A stretch of DNA of 9,194 nt from an uncultured Solirubrobacterales bacterium (GCA_937973575.1 CALJKH010000102.1:1-9194), one strand, 5' to 3'; shown: positions 1 to 6,772, numbered from the stretch's first letter. The notes: generated by a model not told the origin, from the sequence alone. Program-made: numbers and translations.

Positions 1-283
1 GGACAACCTCGCGCACAATCAGTCCTCTACGGATTGGTCCAATGACTCGGCCCTCTACCGCAGTTCTGCGGGCGAGATCGCGAACGAAACGCTCCCAAGT
101 GACTACCTTGCCGCCGATCAGCGCGCCAGCTTCGAGCAGCTCCGCCTCATAAGCGTCACGGTCAGCTGTTGTCGGCACAACTAGCACCGGAGCATTACCT
201 GCCTCAGCTTGCTCGCGGAAGCGGGTTAGGACGACTCCCGCCTTCGAGGCGTTAGCCGGACCGGTTACAAGTTCAAGAGGCAT
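1..283 (-). CDS. AddB/RexB-like helicase-nuclease subunit, N-terminal fragment
   Basis: This is the first 94 residues of a protein that runs off the left edge. It begins MPLELVTGPANASKAG, followed by a PVLVVPTTADRDAYEAEL segment and a VVTWERFVRDLARR segment. This order (nucleotide-binding-like loop at the very N-terminus, hydrophobic VVP strand, then a strand with a T-x-x-x-F/L-x-R motif) is typical of the AddB/RexB and PD-(D/E)XK nuclease family proteins that process double-strand breaks with an AddA/UvrD-like helicase. The loop at residues 8-15 lacks the GK(S/T) of a real Walker A, so ATP binding here may be lost. The nuclease domain would lie outside the window. The start ATG is chosen because a TGA lies in frame 17 codons upstream with no other usable start between. 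No clear Shine-Dalgarno is visible. It lies 41 bp downstream of topB on the same strand, so co-transcription is likely. The family call is from recognition of the N-terminus only. Confidence 0.68.
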   Translation of the reverse strand, partial: MPLELVTGPANASKAGVVLTRFREQAEAGNAPVLVVPTTADRDAYEAELLEAGALIGGKVVTWERFVRDLARRTAVEGRVIGPIRRGLIVREVV

Positions 284-324
284 CCCGAAGATGGTCGCCG
301 CGAGCGCGGCGGATCTGACGGGAG

Positions 325-2619
325 TTACTCAGACTCGGTCTTCTTCGCTGCCGGCTTCTTCTTAGCGGCGGGCTTCTTCTTAGCAGCAGGCTTCTTCTTC
401 GCAGGGGCCTTCTTGACCGTTGCGGTGGCTGCTCCGCTGACTGCGGCGGATGCTGTGCCATCAGTCTGTTCCTCTGAGGCATCCGGAGGCTTGTAGCCCT
501 CCTTGGCCCAAGCTTCGTTGAACTCGACTCGCCAGCGACCCTCTTCGTTCTGCCAGAGGGCGAGCTTCGCTCGGAATGACTTTCCTGCCCTGCTGCGGAA
601 CCCGGTGACCTGCTTCTCAGTACGGCCTGTGCGGATCAGTTCGCGGACGATCGTTGCGTTCATCGTCTTACCGGCCTTGGCCTTCCAGATGACAAAGCCG
701 CAGCCTGGGTCGTCCTTGGCCCAGCAGGAGTAGCCCTTGCGGTTTTCCATGATGTCGGCACCGCAGACTGGGCATGGGCCCAGGTTGGCTCGTGGAATAC
801 GGACGCCGTCAAGGCGCTCATCAAGCATCGCGACGGTCTCCTTGGCGAAGCCGGCGATGTCGCCGATAAACGCATCCTTCTGCTCCTCACCCTTGGCGAT
901 CTTCTCCAGCCGCGCTTCCCATGTGCCGGTTAGCGCTGGTGAGGTAAGCGGGTGGTCACCGAGCAGGCGGATCACGTTGACGCCCTTCTCAGTGCAGACC
1001 AGGGCACGACCGTCACGCTCTACATAGCCACGGGCAATCAGGGTCTCGATGATTCCAGCGCGGGTAGCAGGGGTTCCGATCCCGGACTCCTTCATCGCTT
1101 CGCGCGCTTCCTCATCGTCAACTTCCTTACCGGCAGTTTCCATTGCTTCAAGGAGCTTGCCGTCGGAGTACCTGTTCGGTGGCTTCGTTTCCTTGGCTTC
1201 GCTTTCGACGTTCATCACGCCAACCTGCTCGCCTTCGCTGAGCTTGGGTAGGAGCTCATCGCTACGGCTGTCACCGTCGATACCCCGCCAACCTGGCACC
1301 GTAAGAACGCGGCCCCTAGTGCGGAACCTGTGGCCTGCTACTTCAGTCTCAAGAGTTGTGTTTTCCGCAACCGATTCAGGATGGAATACGGCGAGGAACC
1401 TGCGTGCCACTAGGTCGTAGATCTTGCGCTCGTCCTCAGTGAACTTCGCAATCGGGTGCAGCTCGTTGTTAGTCGGGATGATGGCGTGGTGGTCGCCGAC
1501 CTTTTCGTTGTTGACAACCTTGCCCAGCGGCAAGTCCTTGAGGTCAATTACGAACGTGGCAGCCTTGGCGTACTCGCTGGATGTACGACCTACGACTGCT
1601 GCGATCTCCTGGATCTCGGGGACCATGTCGGAAGTGAGGTAGCGGGAGTTTGTCCTTGGGTAGGAGAGAGCCTTGTGGGACTCGTAAAGCTTCTGGGCTG
1701 CCGAGAGCGTGCGTCGAGCCGTGAAGCCGAAGCGACTGCTGGCCTCACGCTGAAGTGAGGTGAGGTCGAACAGCAGCGGTGCCTTGTCGCGACGCTCCCG
1801 GGTCTCCAAGCGGATAACCGTGCCTGTTCCACCATCGACTGCGGCGACAACATCGTCAGCCAATTTGGCTTCAGGCAGGCGGTCACCGTCAGGGGCAATC
1901 AGCAGACCGTCGTAGACATCTCCAGCACCTGTCTGGAAGCGACTAGTTACCTGCCAGTAAGGAACTGGAATGTGAGCTGCTATCTCCTCTTCACGGCGGG
2001 CGAGGATCGCAAGGGTTGGGGTCTGCACTCGACCAAGGGACACTGCACCGTCAAATGAGGTCCGCAGGCGGATCGTTGCGGCACGGGTTGCGTTCATGCC
2101 GACAATCCAGTCAGCCTCCTGACGTGCCCTAGCAGCATCCTCAAGTGGCTCGAAGGCTTTACCGGGGCGAAGGTTCTTAAATCCGTCCTCGATCGCAGAC
2201 TTGGTCATTGACGCAAGCCACAGGCGCTGGACTGGGAGCTCGCACTTGGCCTGGTGGTAACAGAGCGCAAAGATCAGCTCGCCCTCACGGCCGGCGTCGC
2301 ATGCGTTGATCACGTTGTCAACGTCATCGCGGCCAAGTTGGCGCTTGACGATGTTGAACTGCTCCTTCGAGCGGTCGTCCACGATGTGCTTGAACTTGTA
2401 GCCCTTGGGGACGATCGGAAGCTCTTCCATCTTCCACGACTTCCACTTCTTGTCGTAGTTCTCCGGCTCGGCAAGTTGGACAAGGTGCCCGACAGCCCAA
2501 GTGATTACGTGATCCGGACCTTCGAGGTAGCCCTTGCTTTTCTTGAAGGGACCAGGAAGCACCCGGGCCAGATCGGTCCCGACGGAAGGTTTCTCAGCAA
2601 GTACGACTGTCTTTCCCAT
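325..2619 (-). CDS. topB: DNA topoisomerase III (type IA, TopB-like) with lysine-rich tail
   Basis: A 764-residue type IA topoisomerase that cuts one DNA strand, passes another through and reseals, relaxing negative supercoils or decatenating. The TOPRIM domain starts at once with VVLAEKPS (acidic E9) and has DAGREGE at 108-114, the form used by Bacillus-type TopB rather than the DPDREGE of TopA. The catalytic tyrosine is Y320 in SYPRTNS; further family motifs are GRVQTPTLAIL (196-206), HHAIIPT (377-383) and GIGTPATRA (513-521). A C-terminal zinc-finger-like module has C616, C619, C632 and C640, followed by the FVIWK and GRTEKQVTGFRSRAGK segments typical of TopB C-termini. The last 30 residues are KKKPAA repeats, a basic tail better known from actinobacterial TopA. 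The start codon sits 9 nt after a TACTGT hexamer and no Shine-Dalgarno is seen. The gene is 49 bp downstream of the marP-like gene and 41 bp ahead of the AddB-like gene. Whether it is the cell's only type IA enzyme cannot be told from here. Confidence 0.93.
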   Translation of the reverse strand: MGKTVVLAEKPSVGTDLARVLPGPFKKSKGYLEGPDHVITWAVGHLVQLAEPENYDKKWKSWKMEELPIVPKGYKFKHIVDDRSKEQFNIVKRQLGRDDVDNVINACDAGREGELIFALCYHQAKCELPVQRLWLASMTKSAIEDGFKNLRPGKAFEPLEDAARARQEADWIVGMNATRAATIRLRTSFDGAVSLGRVQTPTLAILARREEEIAAHIPVPYWQVTSRFQTGAGDVYDGLLIAPDGDRLPEAKLADDVVAAVDGGTGTVIRLETRERRDKAPLLFDLTSLQREASSRFGFTARRTLSAAQKLYESHKALSYPRTNSRYLTSDMVPEIQEIAAVVGRTSSEYAKAATFVIDLKDLPLGKVVNNEKVGDHHAIIPTNNELHPIAKFTEDERKIYDLVARRFLAVFHPESVAENTTLETEVAGHRFRTRGRVLTVPGWRGIDGDSRSDELLPKLSEGEQVGVMNVESEAKETKPPNRYSDGKLLEAMETAGKEVDDEEAREAMKESGIGTPATRAGIIETLIARGYVERDGRALVCTEKGVNVIRLLGDHPLTSPALTGTWEARLEKIAKGEEQKDAFIGDIAGFAKETVAMLDERLDGVRIPRANLGPCPVCGADIMENRKGYSCWAKDDPGCGFVIWKAKAGKTMNATIVRELIRTGRTEKQVTGFRSRAGKSFRAKLALWQNEEGRWRVEFNEAWAKEGYKPPDASEEQTDGTASAAVSGAATATVKKAPAKKKPAAKKKPAAKKKPAAKKTESE
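350..403 (-). repeat. Three 18-bp tandem repeats coding KKKPAA units in topB
   Basis: Three consecutive 18-bp units (350-367, 368-385, 386-403) differ from each other at only a few positions. On the coding strand they encode lysine triplets separated by Pro-Ala-Ala. A partial unit flanks them on each side. Because the unit is in frame, replication slippage would lengthen or shorten the basic tail without breaking the gene. Confidence 0.85.
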
Positions 2620-2628
2620 TGCGGCGGC

Positions 2629-2634
2629 ACAGTA
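2629..2634 (-). promoter_or_regulatory. Putative -10 element of topB (TACTGT), leaderless
   Basis: Reading on the minus strand, TACTGT is followed by 9 nt and then the topB ATG. That places the expected transcription start at or within 1-2 nt of the start codon. No Shine-Dalgarno lies between. No convincing -35 was found. It lies in the 49-bp gap after marP, so topB may have its own promoter as well as read-through from marP. Confidence 0.5.
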
Positions 2635-2668
2635 GCGGCAAATCGGATTCCATCAAGTCACGTGGGAA

Positions 2669-3826
2669 TCAGTGTCCACATGGACCCACAGGGTCCGCTG
2701 CTCCATTTCTGGCGCGAAGAAGCTCATTAGCGACTACTGACGGCGGCACCGTAAAGCCCCCAGGCGTCCCCTTTTCGAGGGTTCTGCCGAACACTGTCCC
2801 GACCACCTGTCCGCTCCCATTTACCAGCGGACCGCCTGAGTTCCCGGGCTTCACCGTGCTTCTAATCACCGTCACCGTTCGACTTACCGGGCCCTTGCCG
2901 TAGGCGTCTTGGGTGAGCGACACGATCGTGCGGCCAACCCTTGCCGGACTGGCGTTGAAAGGCCCGTCGAGCGGGTAGCCAAGGACTACGGCGGATTCGC
3001 CAACACTGGGATCGCCAACCATCTCCAGATTTCGAGTTGGCAGCCCTTCAACTCTCAGCACCGCAATGTCGTTACGGCGGTCAAAGACTGCGACAGAGGC
3101 CGTCCGACCGATCGACCCATCCCCTACTTCGACATCTGGACTTCCATCACCAGCGACGACATGGGCATTGGTCACGTAGAGACCTCCACCAGCGGACCAC
3201 CCCGACCCCTCAACTGCAAACCCACAGGCTTGGGCTCGCACTCTGACTACGCCCTCGCGAGCAGAGCGGACGCCCGGCTGGGCAAGTGTTTGCGGATCCG
3301 GCGCAGGAACAAGGACAGGCGTCAGCCCCTCAACAGTTGGAAGTGGGTCAAAAGACGCGAACAGCCCAATCAGGTCCTTTGTTGGCGGCGCAACCTTGCC
3401 TATCGCTGACACGACCTGCGATGCGCGGATCTCCCTTCGAACCGAATCAGCGCCGGGGATTTGCACTGCCACTACTGCCGCAAGCCACACCGTCGCTACC
3501 CCAACCAGAAGCCCTAGTACGAGCCCAAAGCCGTTGTCGATCAGTCCGAGGAACGGCAGAGGAAGAAGCTTCCTGAGTTTGAATCCCACCCGTTCCAAGA
3601 GGCCGGCGACCAGCATTCCCCCCAGCACAGCGCCGATCAACGCAAGCAGCGGCGCCCACGGAGACCGTTCGCCACCCGGCAGAACCATGGGCGCTAGACG
3701 GGCTGCGGCAAGAGCACCAAGCCCAAACCCGATGAGCGACATTGCGCCGCCGATGAACCCCGACCGCCAGCCCTGCAAGCCAAGCAGGCAGATGACCGCA
3801 ATCAGAATCCAGTCAAAAGTTGTCAT
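2669..3826 (-). CDS. marP: MarP-like membrane serine protease (CvpA domain plus trypsin-like domain)
   Basis: A 385-residue protein with two parts. Residues 1 to about 125 form four hydrophobic segments (about 5-20, 25-47, 58-78 and 99-122), matching a CvpA-family membrane domain. Residues about 190-375 form a chymotrypsin/HtrA-like protease facing outside: H222 in VTNAHVVAG, D253 in RRNDIAVLRV and S330 in GNSGGPL make a complete triad. There is no PDZ domain. Cysteines C201, just before the protease core, and C383, three residues from the end, match in position the disulfide that stabilises mycobacterial MarP (Rv3671c), a periplasmic protease needed for acid and oxidative stress survival that processes the peptidoglycan hydrolase RipA. 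Length is close to that of MarP (about 397 residues). It is divergent from a penicillin-binding protein gene, consistent with an envelope role. Orthology to MarP is inferred from architecture; the substrate in this organism is unknown. Confidence 0.88.
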   Translation of the reverse strand: MTTFDWILIAVICLLGLQGWRSGFIGGAMSLIGFGLGALAAARLAPMVLPGGERSPWAPLLALIGAVLGGMLVAGLLERVGFKLRKLLPLPFLGLIDNGFGLVLGLLVGVATVWLAAVVAVQIPGADSVRREIRASQVVSAIGKVAPPTKDLIGLFASFDPLPTVEGLTPVLVPAPDPQTLAQPGVRSAREGVVRVRAQACGFAVEGSGWSAGGGLYVTNAHVVAGDGSPDVEVGDGSIGRTASVAVFDRRNDIAVLRVEGLPTRNLEMVGDPSVGESAVVLGYPLDGPFNASPARVGRTIVSLTQDAYGKGPVSRTVTVIRSTVKPGNSGGPLVNGSGQVVGTVFGRTLEKGTPGGFTVPPSVVANELLRARNGAADPVGPCGH

Positions 3827-3844
3827 CCCGCAGCCACCAAAATG

Positions 3845-3850
3845 AGCATA
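3845..3850 (-). promoter_or_regulatory. Putative -10 element of the marP-like gene (TATGCT)
   Basis: TATGCT on the minus strand ends 18 nt before the marP ATG, giving a predicted leader of about 11-12 nt. A weak GGTGG that could act as a ribosome-binding site lies about 10 nt before the ATG. A poor -35 candidate (TTTCAG, 3869-3874 on the minus strand) is 18 bp upstream. It overlaps the -35 candidate of the divergent penicillin-binding protein promoter. Confidence 0.45.
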
Positions 3851-3890
3851 AGGCCCAGCTCCGACCTGCTGAAAACGCCCCGCTTGCCTC

Positions 3891-3896
3891 TACTCT
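3891..3896 (+). promoter_or_regulatory. Putative -10 element of the PBP gene (TACTCT), leaderless
   Basis: TACTCT ends 6 nt before the GTG start at 3903, so transcription would begin at or next to the start codon. A -35-like CTGAAA (3869-3874) lies 16 bp upstream. No Shine-Dalgarno precedes the GTG, which supports leaderless initiation and also supports choosing this GTG over the ATG ten codons later. Confidence 0.5.
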
Positions 3897-3902
3897 CACA
3901 GC

Positions 3903-5609
3903 GTGCCTACCCAACGCCCGTCAGATGCGGAAATGCAGCGTCGGCGACGCGTCGCAATCGGGGCGGTCGCAGGCGTCTTTGTTCTGATCCTGTTTGGAAC
4001 GCTTGTCTGCGGAGATGATGGTGGTCGAGCCGTCGCTCGCGACTACTCCAAGCAGTGGGCAGCCCAGAATTTCCAAGGCATGTACGACCTACTTTCAGAA
4101 GAGTCGAAGAAGCAAATTAGCTTCGAGCAGTTCTCTCAGGATCAGCGCCAAGCCCTCGCGACAGCGACAGTCCGGCGACTTACGGCGCATGACCCGAAGG
4201 ATTTCCAAGACGGGTCAGTGACAGTCCCGTTCACTGTTGAGACGCGGGCTTTCGGAACGCTCAAGCTAGATGCTCGCATCCCCCTGACGGATGACGCCAC
4301 CGATGCGAAGGTGAAGTGGCAGACATCACTTCTGCTTCCCGGATTACGCGCTGGCGAGCAGCTGTCGCGCCAGACATCACTTGCTCCGCGCGCATCCATC
4401 TACGCGTCAAATGGACAGGCTCTTGCCGAAGGGCCCAACCGGACATCCACAATCCCTGATGTTGCCAAGGAAATAGCTGGCAGCCTCGGGACACCCGACG
4501 GTGGCATCGGCCTCACCTTGCAGGCGTACGGATATCCAGCGGATGCGAAGGTTGGAATATCAGGGCTTGAAAAGATCTTCCAAACCCAACTCGCCGGCAC
4601 GCCCGGCGGCACATTGCTCGCAGGTTCACGGACGCTCGCTCGGACAACCCCGCGCGCTGGCCGCAGTGTCAACTCGACGATCGTGCCTTCCGTTGAACTA
4701 GCTGCATCAGCTGCGCTCGCCGGGCGCGAAGGTGGAGCCGTCGCGATGAACCCAACCACCGGCGCAGTATTGGCACTTGCGGGGAGCGCGTTCTCAGAAA
4801 CAGCACCTCCAGGCTCGACCTTCAAGATCATCACTGCCGCGGCAGTTCTTGAGTCGCATGCTGCGACGCTGAAGTCCACCTACCCGTATGAGACACAGGC
4901 CCTTCTTGACGGCCGCCCAGTTCAGAACGCTGGCGGTGAAACCTGCGGTGGCACTTTGGTGCAGTCCTTCGCTAATTCGTGCAATTCCGTCTTTGCTCCG
5001 CTCGGAGTCAAGGTTGGCTCAGCGCGCTTGGTTGAAATGGCTGAGAAGCTCGGATTCAACAAGCCCTTCGCCAACATTCCTAACGCCGCCCTGAGCACGA
5101 TCCCTCACGCTGACCAGATTCAAGGTGAGGATGCCACTGGCACCACAGCTATCGGCCAAGGCCAGGTGATGGCTTCTACTCTTGCGATGACGGGTATCGC
5201 TGCGACTGTCGCCAACAAGGGACTGCGGGTGCAGCCAACACTCCAAAAGGGCACGAGGCCGCAGAGCAGCCGGGCTTTCAGTCCGAAGATCGCCTCCGAC
5301 CTGAAGCAGATGATGCTTGCCGTAGTCCGCTACGGAACTGGCACAAGTGCAGCTATCACTGGGGCCTCAGTTGCCGGCAAGACCGGCACGGCCGAGATCA
5401 GGGACACAGTCCCCGCTGACCCGAACGATCCCAACGCACCTTCGGCAAATGACCCAGCGAACACCGATGCTTGGTTCGTTGCGTTCGCACCAGCTTGGGC
5501 GCCGCGCGTTGCAGTTGGAGTCTTCCTCGCAGGGGCTGGCCACGGCGGAGACACGGCAGCGCCTGCTGCTCGCGACATCTTCCTAGAGGCGCTGAAGAAG
5601 AACCGTTAG
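3903..5609 (+). CDS. Class B penicillin-binding protein (peptidoglycan DD-transpeptidase)
   Basis: A 568-residue envelope enzyme that cross-links peptidoglycan stem peptides outside the membrane. After a basic N-terminus (QRRRR, 12-16) comes one membrane anchor (about 17-36). Residues about 43-145 (RDYSKQWAAQNFQGMYDLLSE region) look like the NTF2-like, MecA-N-type domain found at the front of some class B PBPs. The transpeptidase domain has the nucleophile S305 in GSTFK (SxxK), S359-C-N361 (SxN) and K493-T-G (AGKTGTAE), so all three active-site motifs are intact. C348 and C360 flank the SxN motif and could form a disulfide. There is no glycosyltransferase domain and no PASTA repeat. The product starts at GTG (MPTQRPSDAEM). 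Its stop codon overlaps that of the convergent lipoprotein gene. It resembles actinobacterial PbpA/PBP3-like proteins, but I cannot assign a specific member. Low-affinity (MecA-like) behaviour toward beta-lactams cannot be judged from sequence alone. Confidence 0.9.
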   Translation: MPTQRPSDAEMQRRRRVAIGAVAGVFVLILFGTLVCGDDGGRAVARDYSKQWAAQNFQGMYDLLSEESKKQISFEQFSQDQRQALATATVRRLTAHDPKDFQDGSVTVPFTVETRAFGTLKLDARIPLTDDATDAKVKWQTSLLLPGLRAGEQLSRQTSLAPRASIYASNGQALAEGPNRTSTIPDVAKEIAGSLGTPDGGIGLTLQAYGYPADAKVGISGLEKIFQTQLAGTPGGTLLAGSRTLARTTPRAGRSVNSTIVPSVELAASAALAGREGGAVAMNPTTGAVLALAGSAFSETAPPGSTFKIITAAAVLESHAATLKSTYPYETQALLDGRPVQNAGGETCGGTLVQSFANSCNSVFAPLGVKVGSARLVEMAEKLGFNKPFANIPNAALSTIPHADQIQGEDATGTTAIGQGQVMASTLAMTGIAATVANKGLRVQPTLQKGTRPQSSRAFSPKIASDLKQMMLAVVRYGTGTSAAITGASVAGKTGTAEIRDTVPADPNDPNAPSANDPANTDAWFVAFAPAWAPRVAVGVFLAGAGHGGDTAAPAARDIFLEALKKNR

Positions 5610-6187
5610 AGGTCGAGGCTGACGGCAGCCTGAGGCTTGCCGTTCTTGTCCTGAATCTCAAGAAGAAGCGGACGGTTTTGGTAGACCGTGTTCTTGATCT
5701 TGAAGAGCAGCTCGCCACCTTGGCGAACTGGGCCAGTTCCAGCGATTGATGACGCGTCCGGGTAGATGAACCACGGGTCAAGAAGCTGAGTCGGATTCCA
5801 AGCGAAGACGTTCGTCTTCGAGTCAAGCGGGATCGGCTCGTAGACGTTCTCCTTTGGAACGTTTGCGTCACGAATCACAAACTTGTTAGCGACTGGAAGT
5901 GGGTGGTCACCAAAGTTCTGGGCGCGAAGGAAGACGGCGAACCACTGCTCGTTAGGACCAAGCTTCTGCTGGCCTGGAGCAACACCGACGAGGTAGCTGG
6001 GGTCCTCTTGGCTCTTTGGATTCAGAATGCGGCTGATCTGAACTTGGTAAGCGACATCGCCGACATCGACATAAGCGCCTTCGTTAATTCCAAGCTTTGT
6101 TTCCTCTGAGCCACCGCAGGCTGAGAGGCTCAGCGCAGCACACAGAGCGGCTGCCAGGAGGGCTGTCTTTTTAGGGGCGGAAATCAC
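5606..6187 (-). CDS. Predicted lipoprotein of unknown function
   Basis: A 193-residue secreted lipoprotein if translation starts at the GTG at 6187. This start gives a textbook lipoprotein signal peptide: PKK at 5-7, a hydrophobic stretch about 8-20, and lipobox L21-S22-A23-C24 followed by GGSEE. The longer frame reaching 6412 would put 75 unrelated residues, out of frame with the SRPBCC gene, before the signal, so it is rejected. A TAGACT hexamer 8 nt before the GTG backs the choice. The mature part has no domain I can name; segments such as EQWFAVFLRAQNFGDHPLPVAN and GGELLFKIKNTVYQNRPLLLEI look like beta strands of an immunoglobulin-like fold, as in DUF4352-type lipoproteins, but that is a guess. 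It follows the SRPBCC gene by 11 bp, and its TAA overlaps the TAG of the convergent penicillin-binding protein gene. Confidence 0.82.
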   Translation of the reverse strand: MISAPKKTALLAAALCAALSLSACGGSEETKLGINEGAYVDVGDVAYQVQISRILNPKSQEDPSYLVGVAPGQQKLGPNEQWFAVFLRAQNFGDHPLPVANKFVIRDANVPKENVYEPIPLDSKTNVFAWNPTQLLDPWFIYPDASSIAGTGPVRQGGELLFKIKNTVYQNRPLLLEIQDKNGKPQAAVSLDL

Positions 6188-6195
6188 GGACCGGG

Positions 6196-6201
6196 AGTCT
6201 A
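6196..6201 (-). promoter_or_regulatory. Putative -10 element of the lipoprotein gene (TAGACT), overlapping a stop codon
   Basis: TAGACT on the minus strand ends 8 nt before the lipoprotein GTG. Its first three bases, TAG (6201-6199), are the stop codon of the upstream SRPBCC gene. No Shine-Dalgarno lies between hexamer and start, so a leaderless transcript is predicted. The same hexamer also precedes the SRPBCC gene. Confidence 0.5.
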
Positions 6202-6693
6202 CCCACCAGCAACCGTGACTCGCTGTCCGCGGCCACGATCCTGCTCGAGAATTGTCTTCATACGCCTGATTCCCTTGTTCATCCGGCGCTTCCACCAACC
6301 CGCCCCACCGACAATTTCCATGATTCGGTCGGAAGGCTTTGAAGGAATTGTTTCCCAAGTCCACTCGACATTGGTGTTGCCGCCGTTGCCCTCGGTGAGC
6401 GTAATTACGCACAGCTGACGAATGCGATTCATCTTCCCGCCGCTGCCACGAGCGACAAGGCGGAATGGAGCTTCGGCGTCAACGATCGTCAGGTCAGACC
6501 ATGAGAACCGATTCAAAGGGCTGTTGACTCGGAAGCGAGCGCCAGCACCACGGCCGCGCGGGTTTTCACGCGTGAGGTGCCATTCGCTCAAAAAATGGTC
6601 GGTGTACTCGGACATATTTGCGATGTCAGCGATGTACTCCCAAACGTCCTCGCGGGGCTTGGCAATTGATGTTTCGACCTTAACTGGGTTCAT
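6199..6693 (-). CDS. SRPBCC-fold (START-like / polyketide cyclase-like) protein
   Basis: A 164-residue soluble protein with no signal peptide or membrane segment. The start MNPVKVETSIAKPREDVWEYIADIANMSEY is the standard opening of the SRPBCC superfamily: a first beta strand, then P-x-x-x-V-W-x-x-[IL]-x-D and a helix. Later come the strands SWSDLTIVDAEAPFRLVARG and VEWTWETIP and a basic C-terminal helix (WWKRRMNKGIRRMKTILE) closing the fold. Members bind hydrophobic ligands in a central cavity, but roles vary from lipid transport to cyclase or toxin, and no ligand can be assigned here. The ATG at 6693 follows a TAGACT hexamer by 9 nt with no Shine-Dalgarno. It is divergent from the ParA-like gene and 11 bp upstream of the lipoprotein gene. 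Confidence 0.85.
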   Translation of the reverse strand: MNPVKVETSIAKPREDVWEYIADIANMSEYTDHFLSEWHLTRENPRGRGAGARFRVNSPLNRFSWSDLTIVDAEAPFRLVARGSGGKMNRIRQLCVITLTEGNGGNTNVEWTWETIPSKPSDRIMEIVGGAGWWKRRMNKGIRRMKTILEQDRGRGQRVTVAGG

Positions 6694-6702
6694 GCGGGTC
6701 CG

Positions 6703-6708
6703 AGTCTA
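6703..6708 (-). promoter_or_regulatory. Putative -10 element of the SRPBCC gene (TAGACT), leaderless
   Basis: TAGACT on the minus strand ends 9 nt before the ATG at 6693. It is the same hexamer, at nearly the same distance, as the one before the next gene in this pair. No recognisable -35 was found. Confidence 0.5.
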
Positions 6709-6748
6709 TTGAGCCTGCCGCACGGAGAGAGCGTGGCTGTGCGCCCGC

Positions 6749-6767
6749 ATGCCCCTGCTCGGGGCGT
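6749..6767. repeat. Short inverted repeat upstream of the ParA-like gene
   Basis: GCCCC (6751-6755) and GGGGC (6761-6765) form a perfect 5-bp stem around a TGCTC loop, extendable by a G-T and an A-T pair to 7 bp. It sits just upstream of, and touches, the TACACT hexamer, where a repressor could compete with RNA polymerase. There is no T-tract, so it is not a typical terminator. At this GC a stem this short can occur by chance. Confidence 0.25.
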
Positions 6768-6772
6768 ACACT
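6767..6772 (+). promoter_or_regulatory. Putative -10 element of the ParA-like gene (TACACT), leaderless
   Basis: TACACT ends 8 nt before the ATG at 6781, with only a C-rich run between them and no Shine-Dalgarno. This predicts a transcript starting at or beside the ATG and supports that start over the in-frame codon at 6709. No -35 was recognised. Confidence 0.5.

Noticed and set aside
2659..2664. CACGTG palindrome just after the marP start of the tail region
   Set aside because: A 6-bp palindrome is expected by chance; it overlaps no promoter element and has no T-tract to make a terminator.
2254..3409. Long plus-strand open frames opposite topB and marP (for example 2254-2730 and 2909-3409)
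   Set aside because: They lie antisense to clearly identified genes, have no recognisable domains, and are expected by chance in high-GC DNA.
4002..4013. Cys36 at the end of the PBP membrane segment as a lipoprotein site
   Set aside because: The residue before Cys is Val (TLVC), not Gly, Ala or Ser as a lipobox needs, and the segment fits a plain membrane anchor.
5398..5871. Minus-strand open frame across the PBP/lipoprotein junction
   Set aside because: Its translation is Arg/Ser-rich low-complexity sequence overlapping two well-supported genes.
6188..6412. Longer lipoprotein frame starting at 6412
   Set aside because: It would put 75 residues, read out of frame from the SRPBCC gene, before an obvious signal peptide.
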